Below, in pieces: positions 7,619 through 17,606 of a stretch of 64,000 nt of DNA; position 1 is the stretch's first letter, and each line of letters begins with the position of its first letter. The translations under genes and the position numbers were made by a program. The notes beneath the pieces were generated by a model. It was not told where the DNA came from. It saw only the letters and a list, made by a program, of their open reading frames with translations, and did not search any database. Where the stretch lies: the NCBI RefSeq assembly GCF_000359605.1, contig NZ_APML01000019.1, forward strand, positions 248,001 through 312,000, in the 5' to 3' direction. The DNA is from Gracilibacillus halophilus YIM-C55.5 (GTDB taxonomy: Bacteria; Bacillota; Bacilli; Bacillales; Amphibacillaceae).

Positions 7619-9157
7619 ATGAGCAATAGTCATACGGACACTGACGTCATTTTAATCGGTGCTGGTATTATGAGTGCGACATTAGGTTCATTACTACAAG
7701 AATTGGCTCCTGATTGGAACATCAGTGTATTTGAACGCTTGGAAAAGTCGGGAAAAGAAAGTTCGAATGAATGGAATAACGCAGGTACAGGACATTCGGC
7801 ATTATGTGAGTTAAATTATACGCCAGAACAATCTGACGGAAGTATTGACGTAACAAAAGCCATTAACATCAACGAAAAATTTCAACTTTCGAAACAATTC
7901 TGGTCTTATCTTGTTCAGAAAAGAAAGCTAACCAACCCGAATGAATTTATCATGCCGTTACCACACATGAGTTTTGTACAAGGTAAGAACAATGTTGACT
8001 TTTTAAGAAAGCGTTTCGAATCTCTTAAGGAAAATCCTTTATTTGAAGGAATGGAGTTCTCAGATGATCCACAAACATTGGAAGAATGGATTCCTGTCAT
8101 GATGAATCAGCGTGACCAACATGAACCGATCGCCGCGACGAAAATTGACACAGGTACAGATGTAAATTTTGGCGCTTTGACGCGGAAATTGTTTGATCAC
8201 TTACATCAACAAAACAACGTAGCTATTCATTACAAACACCAAGTTGATGACTTGCAACGTACAAGTGAAGGCAATTGGCGTGTGAAAGTGCGCGATCTTG
8301 ATAGCGGTAACGTAAAACAACAAACAGCCAAATTCGTATTCATTGGAGCAGGTGGCGGAAGCCTTCATTTGCTACAAAAGTCTGGCATCCCTGAAGGAAA
8401 ACAGATCGGTGGATTTCCAGTAAGTGGATTATTTATGGTCTGTAAAAATGAAGATGTTGTCGCACAACATGAAGCAAAAGTGTATGGCAAAGCAAAAGTA
8501 GGTGCACCACCAATGTCCGTTCCACATTTAGACACAAGATATATTGATCAACAAAAGTCATTGCTGTTCGGACCATTTGCTGGTTTTTCACCGAAGTTTT
8601 TAAAGTCTGGTTCTATGCTGGATTTATTATCTTCCGTGAAACCGAACAATCTAACGACGATGTTAGCAGCTGGAGCAAAAAATATGCCACTCACACGGTA
8701 TTTAATTGGACAAGTCCTCTTATCTAAAGAAAAACGCATGGAAGAATTACGTGAATTTATCCCAGACGCCAGAAGCGAGGATTGGGATATAGTCGTAGCG
8801 GGACAACGTGTGCAAGTGATTAAAGATACTGATTCGGGCGGTAAAGGAACACTTCAATTCGGTACAGAAGTCGTGAGCTCAGATGATGGATCGATTTCTG
8901 CATTACTGGGGGCATCACCCGGGGCCTCCACTGCCGTTTCAGTTATGTTAGAGGTCATTGAAAAGTGTTTCCCTCAACAACTTGATGAATGGAAACCGAA
9001 AATTAAAGAAATCATTCCTTCTTACGGTGAGCATCTTCACCGAAATCCGGAACTATTTGAAGACATTGATCAAACAACTGCTAACACGTTAGGATTGAAA
9101 CTAGCTTATAAAGAAGCTGAAGAGAAGGACGAAAACCATGCATATAAACAAGCTTAA
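7619..9157 (+). CDS. mqo: malate:quinone oxidoreductase
   Basis: 512 residues from the ATG at 7619, chosen because AGAGGAAGG precedes it; an upstream TTG in frame has no such site. The N-terminus carries the FAD-binding [15 protein letters not shown] motif, and [44 protein letters not shown] and [19 protein letters not shown] are characteristic of Mqo. The enzyme is a peripheral membrane flavoprotein that oxidises malate and passes electrons to menaquinone. It appears to be a single-gene unit; a TATAAT lies at 7523-7528. Confidence 0.95.
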   Translation: MSNSHTDTDVILIGAGIMSATLGSLLQELAPDWNISVFERLEKSGKESSNEWNNAGTGHSALCELNYTPEQSDGSIDVTKAININEKFQLSKQFWSYLVQKRKLTNPNEFIMPLPHMSFVQGKNNVDFLRKRFESLKENPLFEGMEFSDDPQTLEEWIPVMMNQRDQHEPIAATKIDTGTDVNFGALTRKLFDHLHQQNNVAIHYKHQVDDLQRTSEGNWRVKVRDLDSGNVKQQTAKFVFIGAGGGSLHLLQKSGIPEGKQIGGFPVSGLFMVCKNEDVVAQHEAKVYGKAKVGAPPMSVPHLDTRYIDQQKSLLFGPFAGFSPKFLKSGSMLDLLSSVKPNNLTTMLAAGAKNMPLTRYLIGQVLLSKEKRMEELREFIPDARSEDWDIVVAGQRVQVIKDTDSGGKGTLQFGTEVVSSDDGSISALLGASPGASTAVSVMLEVIEKCFPQQLDEWKPKIKEIIPSYGEHLHRNPELFEDIDQTTANTLGLKLAYKEAEEKDENHAYKQA

Positions 9158-9211
9158 TTTAACTTATATGTAGACGCTGTGCAAATTTCATTCATATGCT
9201 ATAATGAGAAC

Positions 9212-9352
9212 AAGAAGTGCATATACTAATACCCCACAGCACAATGACTGTGGGGCACGGATAAGCGGTTCCCCCAAAGAGGGATCGGCTATCTATAAGG
9301 CGATAGGCCTCCCCCTAATAAATGGTGGGTAAATAGGGAGGTCTATTTCTTA
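9212..9352 (+). ncRNA. predicted antisense antitoxin RNA, copy A (RatA-like)
   Basis: An extended -10 element (TGC TATAAT, 9197-9205) on the plus strand should start an RNA near 9212. The RNA runs convergently into the 3' end of the toxin gene at 9343-9438. It contains the hairpin ACCCCACAG...CTGTGGGG, a conserved block with GATAAGCGG and GATCGGCTAT, and ends at a hairpin (GGCCTCCC...GGGAGGTC, then TATTTCTTATT). The same arrangement recurs at 20967-21103. By analogy with RatA/TxpA it would pair with the toxin mRNA 3' region. Boundaries are estimates. Confidence 0.65.
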
Positions 9353-9438
9353 TTGATCATCGAAACGATCAATGCGAGCAGTGCAATCAGCATTGTGCCG
9401 AAAGAAAACAGCACCATAAAGCTTTCATACATGCTCAC
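9343..9438 (-). CDS. TxpA/holin-like type I toxin peptide, copy A
   Basis: 31 residues from a GTG at 9438 (an ATG follows at 9432), with AAAGGGGGTG as ribosome binding site. The peptide begins VSMYESFMVLFSFG, close to the N-terminus of B. subtilis TxpA (MSTYESLMVM), has one membrane helix and ends NKK. The mRNA should start from an extended -10 (TGA TATAAT, 9510-9502 on the minus strand). Its leader holds CGGCTAATCCCC, able to pair with the G-run of the ribosome binding site. Such peptides depolarise the membrane. It is overlapped at its 3' end by the antisense RNA. Confidence 0.8.
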   Translation of the reverse strand: MSMYESFMVLFSFGTMLIALLALIVSMINKK

Positions 9439-9660
9439 GGCATCACCCCCTTTTTCTTCGGGGATTAGCCGACCCTCCCTAAAAGAACATTATCCTTCTT
9501 AATTATATCATATCCATTTTCTTACATCGAATGTTAATGCTTTCTCATGTCGATATGTACGTTCACACTTCATCGCCTTATAGCCAAGTTGGATTACTTC
9601 ACTTCTTTCATGGGACGATTTACAATGGGTAATAGAATTAAAGAAGAAAGGGTGAAGTTT

Positions 9661-10311
9661 GTGAAAGTATTAGTTGTTGGTGCCAATGGTCAAATTGGTA
9701 AACACCTTGTCAAATTCATTCAAGAAGACGAACAGTTAGAAGCAAAAGCAATGATTCGAAAGCAAGAACAAGCCAATTATTTTAACGAATTAGGTGCAGA
9801 AGTAGCTGTCGTCGACTTAGAAAGTGATATTCAAGACATAGCAGAAGCTGCAAAGGATGTTGATGCGGTTGTCTTCACAGCTGGATCAGGCCCACATACA
9901 GGTAAAGATAAAACGATTATGATCGATTTAGATGGCGCTGTTAAGACAATAGAAGCAGCTAAAAAAGCAAACGTGAAACGATTTGTTATGATTAGTTCTT
10001 TTGCAACATCACGAGAAGCCATTCAACAAGCGCCTGAGAATTTTGCGCCATATGTTGCAGCTAAGCATTATGCCGATGAATGGCTTCGTGCAACAGACTT
10101 AGACTATACAATTATCCACCCTGGCGCGTTAACTAATGATTCTGGTAAAGATCAAGTTCAAGTCGCAGAACAAGTCGATAGAGGTCAAGTACCACGCGAA
10201 GATGTAGCTAGAGTCATTTTAGAAACATTAAAACAAGATGCTACAATTGGAAAAGCTTATCAAGTCGTAGAAGGAAATACATCCGCAAAAGAAGCAATTG
10301 ACTCTCTCTAA
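9661..10311 (+). CDS. NAD(P)-binding SDR-like oxidoreductase (YhfK-like)
   Basis: 216 residues from the GTG at 9661, preceded by AAAGGGTG; longer frames upstream lack a ribosome binding site. The N-terminus VKVLVVGANGQIGKHL is a Rossmann nucleotide-binding motif, with RFVMISSFA and YTIIHPGALT following as in atypical short-chain dehydrogenases of the NAD(P)H-binding family that includes B. subtilis YhfK. The YxxxK motif appears as YVAAKHYAD. Substrate unknown. Single gene with its own terminator. Confidence 0.8.
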   Translation: MKVLVVGANGQIGKHLVKFIQEDEQLEAKAMIRKQEQANYFNELGAEVAVVDLESDIQDIAEAAKDVDAVVFTAGSGPHTGKDKTIMIDLDGAVKTIEAAKKANVKRFVMISSFATSREAIQQAPENFAPYVAAKHYADEWLRATDLDYTIIHPGALTNDSGKDQVQVAEQVDRGQVPREDVARVILETLKQDATIGKAYQVVEGNTSAKEAIDSL

Positions 10312-10319
10312 AGTAAATA

Positions 10320-10356
10320 GGCTACTTGCCGAGAATATGGCAAGTAGCCTTTTCAT
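10320..10356 (+). terminator. terminator after the YhfK-like gene
   Basis: GGCTACTTGCC (10320-10330) pairs with GGCAAGTAGCC (10339-10349), followed by TTTTCATTT. Confidence 0.9.
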
Positions 10357-10386
10357 TTCAAAAAAACAAATCGAGATGAGGTGCTG

Positions 10387-10542
10387 CGCTATGATGACAC
10401 TTTTTATCGTTTTGTCGCTCATTTTCTGCCTTCATCACCGCTATGAAGACACTTTTTTCAGCTTCAGCGCTCATTTTCTGCTTTCATCACCGCTATGATG
10501 ACACTTTTTTCAGCTTCATCGCTCACTTTCTGCCTTCATTCA
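10387..10542. repeat. three tandem 52-bp repeats
   Basis: Units begin CGCTATGATGACAC (CGCTATGAAGACAC in the second) at 10387, 10439 and 10491, exactly 52 bases apart; each also contains CGCTCA(T/C)TTTCTGC. They lie between the 3' ends of the YhfK-like gene and fbp. No translation or hairpin explains them. Confidence 0.85.
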
Positions 10543-10555
10543 GCATTTTTGATGG

Positions 10556-12487
10556 TTAATTCATGTAGCGATAAGCCATGAATCGTTTCAACATATCAAT
10601 TTGTTCTAATAACTCCTGACCGACATTCGTTTCTCGCACCTTTTGCCGTTTTAATTCTTTATCGACAACGCGTCGAACCGATAATACATCAGCTCCATTC
10701 AACAAAACTTCATCTTTTGAGTTAAACTGTTGATGCGCTACAAGTTGCATGCCAAACGAGTTATAAAGCAAGGTATAGCCAGCAATACCTGTTGTCGATT
10801 GATAGGGCTTCGAAAATCCACCATCAATCACGATCATTTTACCGTTTGCTTTGATCGGGTTTTCTCCTTCGACTTCTTTCACTGGCGTATGACCGTTAAT
10901 AATATGACCTTGTTCGGGATCAAGGTCAAACTCTTCTAATAATTCTCGACACACCGCTTCATCTTCTCGTAAGTAATAATATGGATTTTTAGTCTCTTTA
11001 TGTGCCGATTTATCACGAATAAAATATCGTTCAAATGTTGTCATCGCACGTTTCCCAAAAAGCGATGAATATTCACCAGTCCATAAATACCACACCATAT
11101 CTGTTGCAAGATCATCGGTTTGATCTAAATGAGTAAACGACTGGCGCAAATAATATTCAAACTGATCTAACAACGCACGCCCTTTATATGTCGCTCCGTC
11201 AATTTCCATTTCTTCCACATTGCCTTGTTCATCCATCGGTATACAGCCATGAATTAATAGATTTCCATTATAGCGCAAATATAAACTTCCCTTTTTCATT
11301 AAAAATTTCATATGACGTGATAATTTTTCTGAATGTTGAATAGACAATAATAAATTATCGATAACCTCTTGTTCTTCTGATAATAACGTTTCTGGATGAT
11401 CAGGATCAATGGTGGCAAAGCATGTATGTTCTAACGGATACGTATGTCCATAAACCGTCACTTCGTTATTCTCATAATCTACTTTCTCTAATAATAGTCG
11501 TTCATCCATATTAAATTCTGGTCGACGCTTAATGATTGGACTTTCCAGCTTAAACTGAATCATGGCAATTGCTTGATGAATCTTCGTAATTTGCAATGCT
11601 TCATATTCATTCAATGGCCTGTTCGGATGTTCTTTAGGTCGAAAAGCTGGGTTGTCATCATAGTATTTTTCAGCTAGGTTTACTAATGGTCGCAGATTAA
11701 TTCCATACACATCTTCAATGATATCAAGATTATCATAACGTGCGCATATACGGATAATATTAGCTAAGCATGCCTTTGAACCAGCATAAGCTCCGAGCCA
11801 CAACACATCATGGTTCCCCCACTGAATATCTAGCGAATGATAATTGATTAACGTATCCATAATTTTATCTGGATCTGGTCCACGATCATAAATATCACCT
11901 ACCACATGAAGATGATCCACCACTAATTGTTGAATCGTATATGACAGTCCTGTAATCAATTTATCCGCTTGCCCCAACATAATCAATTGCTGGACAATTT
12001 TTTCATAATATTGCTTTTTGTTTGAGTATTTATCCGATTTATAGAGTAGTTCTTCGATGACGTAGACAAACTGCTCCGGTAATGCTTTGCGCAGTTTGGA
12101 ACGGGTGTATTTTGAGGAAGCATAAGGAATCAGTTGAATCATGTGATCAATTGTTGTTTCATACCATTGATTTAATTCATGCCGATCATGAAAACGATTT
12201 TTAATCAATTTTATTTTTTCTTCAGGATAATAAACCAATGTAGCAAACTCATCAATTTCCTCTTGTGTCATTTGATCTTGGAAAATATCCGTAATTTTCT
12301 CTTTTACTTTTCCTGAGCCATTTCGTAGCACATGTTGAAACGCATGATATTCCCCATGCAAGTCGCTAACGAAATGTTCCGTACCCTTCGGTAAGTTAAG
12401 AATGGCTTCAAGGTTAATAATCTCTGTCACAACTTTTTCTTCACTATCAAATTTTTCCGCAAGCAGGTCTAAGTATTTTGTATCCAA
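10556..12487 (-). CDS. fbp: class III fructose-1,6-bisphosphatase
   Basis: 643 residues from a TTG at 12487 with AAAGGGG upstream; B. subtilis Fbp is of similar length. The metallophosphoesterase motifs are present: [44 protein letters not shown] and VIDGGFSK. This firmicute-specific enzyme hydrolyses fructose-1,6-bisphosphate to fructose-6-phosphate and allows gluconeogenesis, which fits the malate-oxidising mqo nearby. It stands alone, with the 52-bp repeats just beyond its 3' end. Confidence 0.95.
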   Translation of the reverse strand: MDTKYLDLLAEKFDSEEKVVTEIINLEAILNLPKGTEHFVSDLHGEYHAFQHVLRNGSGKVKEKITDIFQDQMTQEEIDEFATLVYYPEEKIKLIKNRFHDRHELNQWYETTIDHMIQLIPYASSKYTRSKLRKALPEQFVYVIEELLYKSDKYSNKKQYYEKIVQQLIMLGQADKLITGLSYTIQQLVVDHLHVVGDIYDRGPDPDKIMDTLINYHSLDIQWGNHDVLWLGAYAGSKACLANIIRICARYDNLDIIEDVYGINLRPLVNLAEKYYDDNPAFRPKEHPNRPLNEYEALQITKIHQAIAMIQFKLESPIIKRRPEFNMDERLLLEKVDYENNEVTVYGHTYPLEHTCFATIDPDHPETLLSEEQEVIDNLLLSIQHSEKLSRHMKFLMKKGSLYLRYNGNLLIHGCIPMDEQGNVEEMEIDGATYKGRALLDQFEYYLRQSFTHLDQTDDLATDMVWYLWTGEYSSLFGKRAMTTFERYFIRDKSAHKETKNPYYYLREDEAVCRELLEEFDLDPEQGHIINGHTPVKEVEGENPIKANGKMIVIDGGFSKPYQSTTGIAGYTLLYNSFGMQLVAHQQFNSKDEVLLNGADVLSVRRVVDKELKRQKVRETNVGQELLEQIDMLKRFMAYRYMN

Positions 12488-12603
12488 CGTGACTGTGTCC
12501 CCTTTCAGTCTTTATCTATGTATAAAATATAACTTATTATAAAAAATAGTGCAACATATTTATAAGGAACAACCAAATAAATGTATATTTTTTATCTGTA
12601 TAT

Positions 12604-12634
12604 AAAAAAGTCAGAGTAATTTCTCTGACTGTGC
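12604..12634 (-). terminator. terminator of the DUF1801 gene
   Basis: AGTCAGAG (12609-12616) pairs with CTCTGACT (12623-12630), with six T following on the minus strand. Confidence 0.88.
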
Positions 12635-12649
12635 ATGTTTACATCATAT

Positions 12650-13030
12650 TTATTTGCGCCAAAATGTTGTCACATCTTTTTTATCTTCAATATTGTACTC
12701 AATGATCCGTTTTAATAACGCATAATCAACCGACTGCGTCCATTTAATTCGAATCAATTGTTTCGATGCACTATAACCTGCTGCTTGAATCTCCTCTTCA
12801 AAATGGAACATCGCTTTTCTCTCCGGAGCAATCGCTAAGTGTGGTTTTGCGATGCTAAAAGCAATAATAAATGTTCCATGATTCATAAACATCGGTTGGT
12901 TCCATTTCATAGCTGCTTCTAATTGGGGAAAGGTTTCACGGACCCAGGTTAACACTTTTTCCGTTCGTTCACGTTGCTCCGGCTGTTCAATCGCATGAAT
13001 AAAATCTGTGAACGGTTCTATATACCTCAC
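12650..13030 (-). CDS. DUF1801 protein (YdhG-like)
   Basis: 126 residues matching the DUF1801/YdhG fold: the N-terminal IHAIEQPEQRERTEKVLTWV helix, then MKWNQPMFMNHGTFIIAFSI, HLAIAPERKAMFHFEEEI and the C-terminal IRIKWTQSVDYALLKRII. Some B. subtilis relatives have been described as intracellular iron chaperones (Fra/YdhG); whether this protein binds iron cannot be judged from sequence. Single gene with its own terminator. Confidence 0.8.
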   Translation of the reverse strand: MRYIEPFTDFIHAIEQPEQRERTEKVLTWVRETFPQLEAAMKWNQPMFMNHGTFIIAFSIAKPHLAIAPERKAMFHFEEEIQAAGYSASKQLIRIKWTQSVDYALLKRIIEYNIEDKKDVTTFWRK

Positions 13031-13238
13031 TCCTTCGACTTAAATGCCACATATTAAGAGCACAACTTCTTGTTTTCTATTAGAAAATCAGTCGATAGAT
13101 GAAAAACATGTGACAATTTAATACTTATCATAACATGAAAATGTTAATTTGTACGGTTTCGGTTAACTTTTTCTTGACTATGGAGCCACTCTATACTTTA
13201 TTATATGTAGTGTTACTATAACTATCGGCGGTGATGAA

Positions 13239-14582
13239 TTGACTTCAGAAAATCGAATGGAAATGGAACATACAATGAAATCATTATTGGCATACGCTGC
13301 TCCAACGATTGGCGTCATGGTGTTTGTCTCGATATATACAATGGTAGACGGTATTTTTGTCGCGCGATACGTGAATGAGACCGCATTATCTGCGATTAAT
13401 ATTTTTCTGCCTGTTTTTGCACTCACTTTCGCCATTTCATTAATGCTTGGAACCGGTGGGAATGCCATTATTGCAAAGAAAATGGGTGAAAATAAATATG
13501 AGGAAGCAAGAAGCAACTTCACCTTTATTGTAAGCTGCGGAGGCATCATCGGGCTTTTCATTATGGGATTCGGTTTAGTATGGATACGACCATTGGTAGA
13601 ACTGCTTGGTGCAGGTTCAAATGATCAGTTGTTCGATTATACCATGACATATGCACGAATTATGTTAATCGTGAGTCCACTGCTTATCATCCAGATGATG
13701 TTTGAGAATTTTTTCGTCACAGCTGGAAAACCGAAGTTAAGTCTTGTCATCACACTGATCGGCGGAAGCGCGAATATCGTCTTAGATTATCTCTTTATCT
13801 ATGAATTTCATATGGGGATTGAAGGAGCTGCTATTGCCACTGCCATCGGTATCATCATCCCGGCAACCTTTGGCCCTTTGTACTTTCTCTTTACGAGACA
13901 AACAAACCTTTATTTTACGAAACCGAACATCGATTGGATGGTTTTACGAAATAGTTGCTTAAATGGTTCATCTGAAATGATTACAAATCTCTCGTTGTCA
14001 GTAGTCACCTTTGCTTTCAATCGATTAATGATCCAATATCTTGGTGTTGAGGGAGTTGCTGCGGTCACAATTATTTTTTATTTAATGATGTTGCTCACAC
14101 CTATTTACATCGGCTACTCTTCCGGGATTGCTCCAATTATTAGTTATAATTATGGTAGCAACAATAGAAAGCAATTGAAACGCGTATTAACATCTAGCAT
14201 ATGGTTTGTTGGTATCACTTCAATGGCTATCTTTAGCTTGTCCTATATATTCGGACCCTTTCTTATTCGATTTATGGTCAATGAGGCAAGTGGCACTTAC
14301 GAGATCGCTGTACAAGGGTTGCGAATATTTTGTTTCGGTTTTCTATTTATGGGATTTAATTTATTTTGTTCCATGTTATTTACTGCGTTATCGAATGGCA
14401 AAGTTTCAGCTTTTATTTCATTACTGAGAACATTGATATTCGTGTTAGTTGCATTACTCGTCTTACCACGAATCTTAGGTGTCAATGGCATCTGGCTAGC
14501 GATTCCATTAGCCGAATTTCTGACGATCATCGTTTGTTACTTATGTTTATATCGATATAGAAATGTATATCATTATTATTAA
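13239..14582 (+). CDS. MATE-family efflux transporter
   Basis: 447 residues from a TTG at 13239 preceded by GGCGGTG. About twelve hydrophobic helices in two related halves; LMLGTGGNAIIAKKMGE, VTAGKPKLSLVITLIGGSANIVLDYLFI and GYSSGIAPIISYNYGS are typical MATE (NorM/DinF-like) segments. These are Na+- or H+-coupled exporters of cationic drugs. It is followed after 24 bases by a MerR-type regulator on the same strand, which probably controls it. Confidence 0.88.
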   Translation: MTSENRMEMEHTMKSLLAYAAPTIGVMVFVSIYTMVDGIFVARYVNETALSAINIFLPVFALTFAISLMLGTGGNAIIAKKMGENKYEEARSNFTFIVSCGGIIGLFIMGFGLVWIRPLVELLGAGSNDQLFDYTMTYARIMLIVSPLLIIQMMFENFFVTAGKPKLSLVITLIGGSANIVLDYLFIYEFHMGIEGAAIATAIGIIIPATFGPLYFLFTRQTNLYFTKPNIDWMVLRNSCLNGSSEMITNLSLSVVTFAFNRLMIQYLGVEGVAAVTIIFYLMMLLTPIYIGYSSGIAPIISYNYGSNNRKQLKRVLTSSIWFVGITSMAIFSLSYIFGPFLIRFMVNEASGTYEIAVQGLRIFCFGFLFMGFNLFCSMLFTALSNGKVSAFISLLRTLIFVLVALLVLPRILGVNGIWLAIPLAEFLTIIVCYLCLYRYRNVYHYY

Positions 14583-14606
14583 GTATGAGGAAAGGTGAGA
14601 AAACAT

Positions 14607-15440
14607 ATGAAGATTAATCCTCACATTCACCTAACAACCGGTCAATTTGCTGAATTAATGAATATCAAAAAAGATACCTTATTTTATTATGACAAAATGA
14701 AAATCTTTTCTCCTGAAATTATTGCACCCAATGGATACCGGTACTATTCCATCTATCAAGCGGATGTGTTTAACGTGATTGGCATATTAAAAGAATTAGA
14801 CATACCATTAAAAAAAATCAAGTCATATCTAGATAACCGATCACCCGAGAAGTTGCTTCATTTGCTTGAACAAGAAGCAGCCGCTCTTACAACAAAAATA
14901 AACCGTCTCTACAATATGAGACAGTTCATTCACGATAAAATAAATGTTACAAAAGAAGCTATAGAGTCTTTCACCTCAGAGATTATTATCCAACATAAGG
15001 TAGAAGATGAGTACTTACTCACTACGAATACAAAACCATTAACCAATGAAATGAATGTTTATGACTCTATTCAATTACATTACAAATATTTAGAAAAGCA
15101 TGACCTTATCGGATCTGCTTCGGAAGGGTGGATGATTCTTGCTGAAAATGTCATAAATAAAGATAATCTGAAATATGATTATCTTTATACAAAAGTCCAT
15201 GATTCCCATTATGCTAATCAAATATTGCCGAAAGGAACCTACTTAGTCGCTTATCACAAGGAAGGATACTCCAATATATCAGAAACATATAACCGTTTCG
15301 TACAATATGCTAAAAATAATGGTTTTGTATTAAAAGGTTATTTTTACGAAGATATATTGTTAGATGAGCTTTCGGTCAAAGGTTTTGAACAATATATCAT
15401 CAAGCTTTCTGTACAAGTGGTTGAATCAAAAAACTATTAG
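14607..15440 (+). CDS. MerR-family regulator, BmrR-like
   Basis: 277 residues from the ATG at 14607, with AAAGGTG ten bases upstream. The N-terminal winged helix includes LTTGQFAELMNIKKDTLFYYD and the GYRYYSIYQ wing; an antiparallel coiled coil follows (residues about 75-120). The C-terminal 150 residues resemble a GyrI-like ligand domain as in BmrR, which senses hydrophobic cations. It lies directly downstream of the MATE gene, suggesting substrate-induced activation of that pump. Confidence 0.82.
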   Translation: MKINPHIHLTTGQFAELMNIKKDTLFYYDKMKIFSPEIIAPNGYRYYSIYQADVFNVIGILKELDIPLKKIKSYLDNRSPEKLLHLLEQEAAALTTKINRLYNMRQFIHDKINVTKEAIESFTSEIIIQHKVEDEYLLTTNTKPLTNEMNVYDSIQLHYKYLEKHDLIGSASEGWMILAENVINKDNLKYDYLYTKVHDSHYANQILPKGTYLVAYHKEGYSNISETYNRFVQYAKNNGFVLKGYFYEDILLDELSVKGFEQYIIKLSVQVVESKNY

Positions 15441-15452
15441 CAAAGTTCACTT

Positions 15453-16580
15453 TCAAGCAAATCGATCATGTGCAAAAGGGGTTAAATCAATAGATGGTTG
15501 TTCCCCTAACGCCAATTTCGCTAACGTTTCACCGATCACACTGCTGAATTTATACCCATGACCAGAAAAACCACAGCCAAATACGACATGCGAATATATC
15601 GGATGACGGTCAATAATAAAATCCCCATCTGGTGTATTCGTATATGTACACACTTTTCCAATATGATGGTCACCAATCGAAGAAAAATAATGATGCGCTA
15701 AGTAAGACACATCTTGTTCATCTTCTGTATATCTACCGAACGGTTCAATCGGTTGATGAACATCACGTGTCACCCCGCTATCATGTCGACCGATTTTCAC
15801 ACCAGCTCCGTCCACACTTGGAAATCCATAATAAGTCGCGTTGTCTAACACGAAACTGAATGCTGGAAAACGATCTTCTGCATACAGATTTTCATCCCCA
15901 TGGAACCACGAAAACGTCTTGCGGACCGTTTCAAGAGGAAGATCTAAACCAATAGAGGAAAGCATCTCCTTAGCATATAATCCAGGTGTTGCGATTAATG
16001 TACGCCCAGTATAGCTATGGCGGTCTGTCGTAATCTTCACTTGATTCTCGCTCAAATCAATTTCATTCACAGGCTCATTCATTTTCAAGATAGCCCCATG
16101 CTGAACTGCTTGTTCTCGATAGGCACGAATAATATTTTCACTCATGAGTACGCCTGAATTCACTTCATAACAGCCAATATAGCCTTCAGGAATGGAAAAA
16201 CCTTTCCACTTCGCATGTATGTCTTGTGGAGATAACCTTTCAACATCTAATTGATAGCGTTCTTTACTACTTAAGACATTTTGAATAAAATCGGAATCTT
16301 CTTTACCGATATTAATCACACCAGTTGGTTTGAAAATTGTTCGAGTGGTTTCTGCTTGTAACTCCTCCCACAATGCTTGAGACTGCAAAGCCATCTCAAC
16401 ATAACTTTCACCTTCTCCATAAGCGTGTCGAATAATACGCGTTTCTCCGTGATGAGAACCGTCACTATGCGGTGGATCACCTGCATCAACTAATAAAACT
16501 TGTTTCCCTCTCTTTGCTAAATAATAACCTGCTGCCATTCCCATTGAGCCAGCTCCCACAATGATCGCATCATATAGCAT
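15453..16580 (-). CDS. sarcosine oxidase / N-methylamino-acid oxidase (MSOX family)
   Basis: 375 residues: N-terminal FAD motif DAIIVGAGSMGMAAGYYLA, the SHHGETRIIRHAYGEG segment, Cys311 in GKVCTYTNTPD (the position of the covalent flavin cysteine, Cys315, of Bacillus monomeric sarcosine oxidase) and the C-terminal GFSGHGYKFSSVIGE. Members demethylate sarcosine, N-methylproline or N-methyltryptophan, making H2O2 and formaldehyde. It may help use osmolyte breakdown products. The 3' end faces the MerR gene across only 12 bases. Confidence 0.88.
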   Translation of the reverse strand: MLYDAIIVGAGSMGMAAGYYLAKRGKQVLLVDAGDPPHSDGSHHGETRIIRHAYGEGESYVEMALQSQALWEELQAETTRTIFKPTGVINIGKEDSDFIQNVLSSKERYQLDVERLSPQDIHAKWKGFSIPEGYIGCYEVNSGVLMSENIIRAYREQAVQHGAILKMNEPVNEIDLSENQVKITTDRHSYTGRTLIATPGLYAKEMLSSIGLDLPLETVRKTFSWFHGDENLYAEDRFPAFSFVLDNATYYGFPSVDGAGVKIGRHDSGVTRDVHQPIEPFGRYTEDEQDVSYLAHHYFSSIGDHHIGKVCTYTNTPDGDFIIDRHPIYSHVVFGCGFSGHGYKFSSVIGETLAKLALGEQPSIDLTPFAHDRFA

Positions 16581-16624
16581 AATAACACCTCTTTGTTGGT
16601 TTAAGTTGTCTTTTATTTTGAAAT

Positions 16625-17014
16625 TTACGATGTTTGTTCTACGATTTGTATCAAATTACCACATGTATCGTCAAAGACTGCGATTGTCACACCATCCATA
16701 TCAGTTGGTTTCATAGTAAACACCACACCATTATCCGTTAATCGTTCATACTCTGCTTGAATATCTTCTACACCAAACATTGTAGCCGGGATACCGTCCT
16801 CAAAAATCCTCTGTTGGTACTCTTTCGCTGCAGGATGTTGATTAGGTTCAAGTAGAAGTTCAGTCCCATTTTGCTCATTGGAAGATACAAGAGTTAACCA
16901 TTTGAATTCTCCGACTGGTATATCTTGTTTCTTCAAAAATCCCAGTTTCTCCGTATAAAACGCAAGTGCCCTATTTTGATCTTCTACAAAAATACTGTTT
17001 ACAATGATCTCCAT
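16625..17014 (-). CDS. VOC-superfamily (glyoxalase-like) protein
   Basis: 129 residues with two beta-alpha-beta-beta-beta modules: IVNSIFVEDQNRALAFYTEKLGF and the second half ending GNLIQIVEQ. This is the vicinal-oxygen-chelate fold of glyoxalase and bleomycin/fosfomycin resistance proteins; the substrate cannot be deduced. It lies 44 bases upstream of the sarcosine-oxidase-like gene on the same strand and may be co-transcribed. GGAGGTAG precedes the ATG. Confidence 0.8.
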   Translation of the reverse strand: MEIIVNSIFVEDQNRALAFYTEKLGFLKKQDIPVGEFKWLTLVSSNEQNGTELLLEPNQHPAAKEYQQRIFEDGIPATMFGVEDIQAEYERLTDNGVVFTMKPTDMDGVTIAVFDDTCGNLIQIVEQTS

Positions 17015-17184
17015 TTGCTTCTACCTCCATTGAACGATATCGTTTGTCTCAATTCGCAAGTTCATTTCATTATAGCATAATTACAATCAGCACTCATTCT
17101 AAGAAGCGATTACGAAACAATTAGCTTGATCGATTAACACCATGCTATCATAATAGTATCGACTCATAATGATGGAGGATATTT

Positions 17185-17583
17185 ATGAAAAAAACGGTTA
17201 AAGTTGTTGCAGGAGTTATCGAAAATGAGAAATCTGAAATTTTATGCGCTTTACGATCTCATACGATGTCAATTCCAAACACATGGGAATTTCCAGGGGG
17301 AAAAGTAGAACAAGATGAAAATGAACAAGAAGCGCTTGAGCGAGAAATCTATGAAGAACTAAATTGTACAATTAAAGCTGGGGCAACCATTCATAATGAT
17401 ACACATGAATATGAAAAATTTATTATCAACTTAATCATCATGGATGCGACATTGATAAAAGGAACACCTGTAGCAAAAGAACATGCTAAAGTCATCTGGT
17501 TACCAATAGATCACTTAAATGCTATCAAATGGGCACCCGCTGATATACCTGCGGTCGAAAAAATAATGAAGCAAAACGAATAG
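17185..17583 (+). CDS. NUDIX hydrolase, MutT-like
   Basis: 132 residues with a complete Nudix box: GGKVEQDENEQEALEREIYEEL fits Gx5Ex7REUxEE. The protein is similar in layout to MutT-type (deoxy)nucleoside triphosphate pyrophosphohydrolases that clean damaged nucleotides. GGAGG lies 7 bases before the ATG. It converges with the PLD-helicase-DUF3427 gene, with only a short hairpin (17582-17607) between the two ends. Confidence 0.88.
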   Translation: MKKTVKVVAGVIENEKSEILCALRSHTMSIPNTWEFPGGKVEQDENEQEALEREIYEELNCTIKAGATIHNDTHEYEKFIINLIIMDATLIKGTPVAKEHAKVIWLPIDHLNAIKWAPADIPAVEKIMKQNE

Positions 17584-17606
17584 CATCGCCTAAGCGAAGA
17601 CGATGC

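Noticed and set aside
13178-13561. 127-residue minus-strand frame
   Set aside because: Antisense to the MATE gene, which has the full family signature; no independent support.
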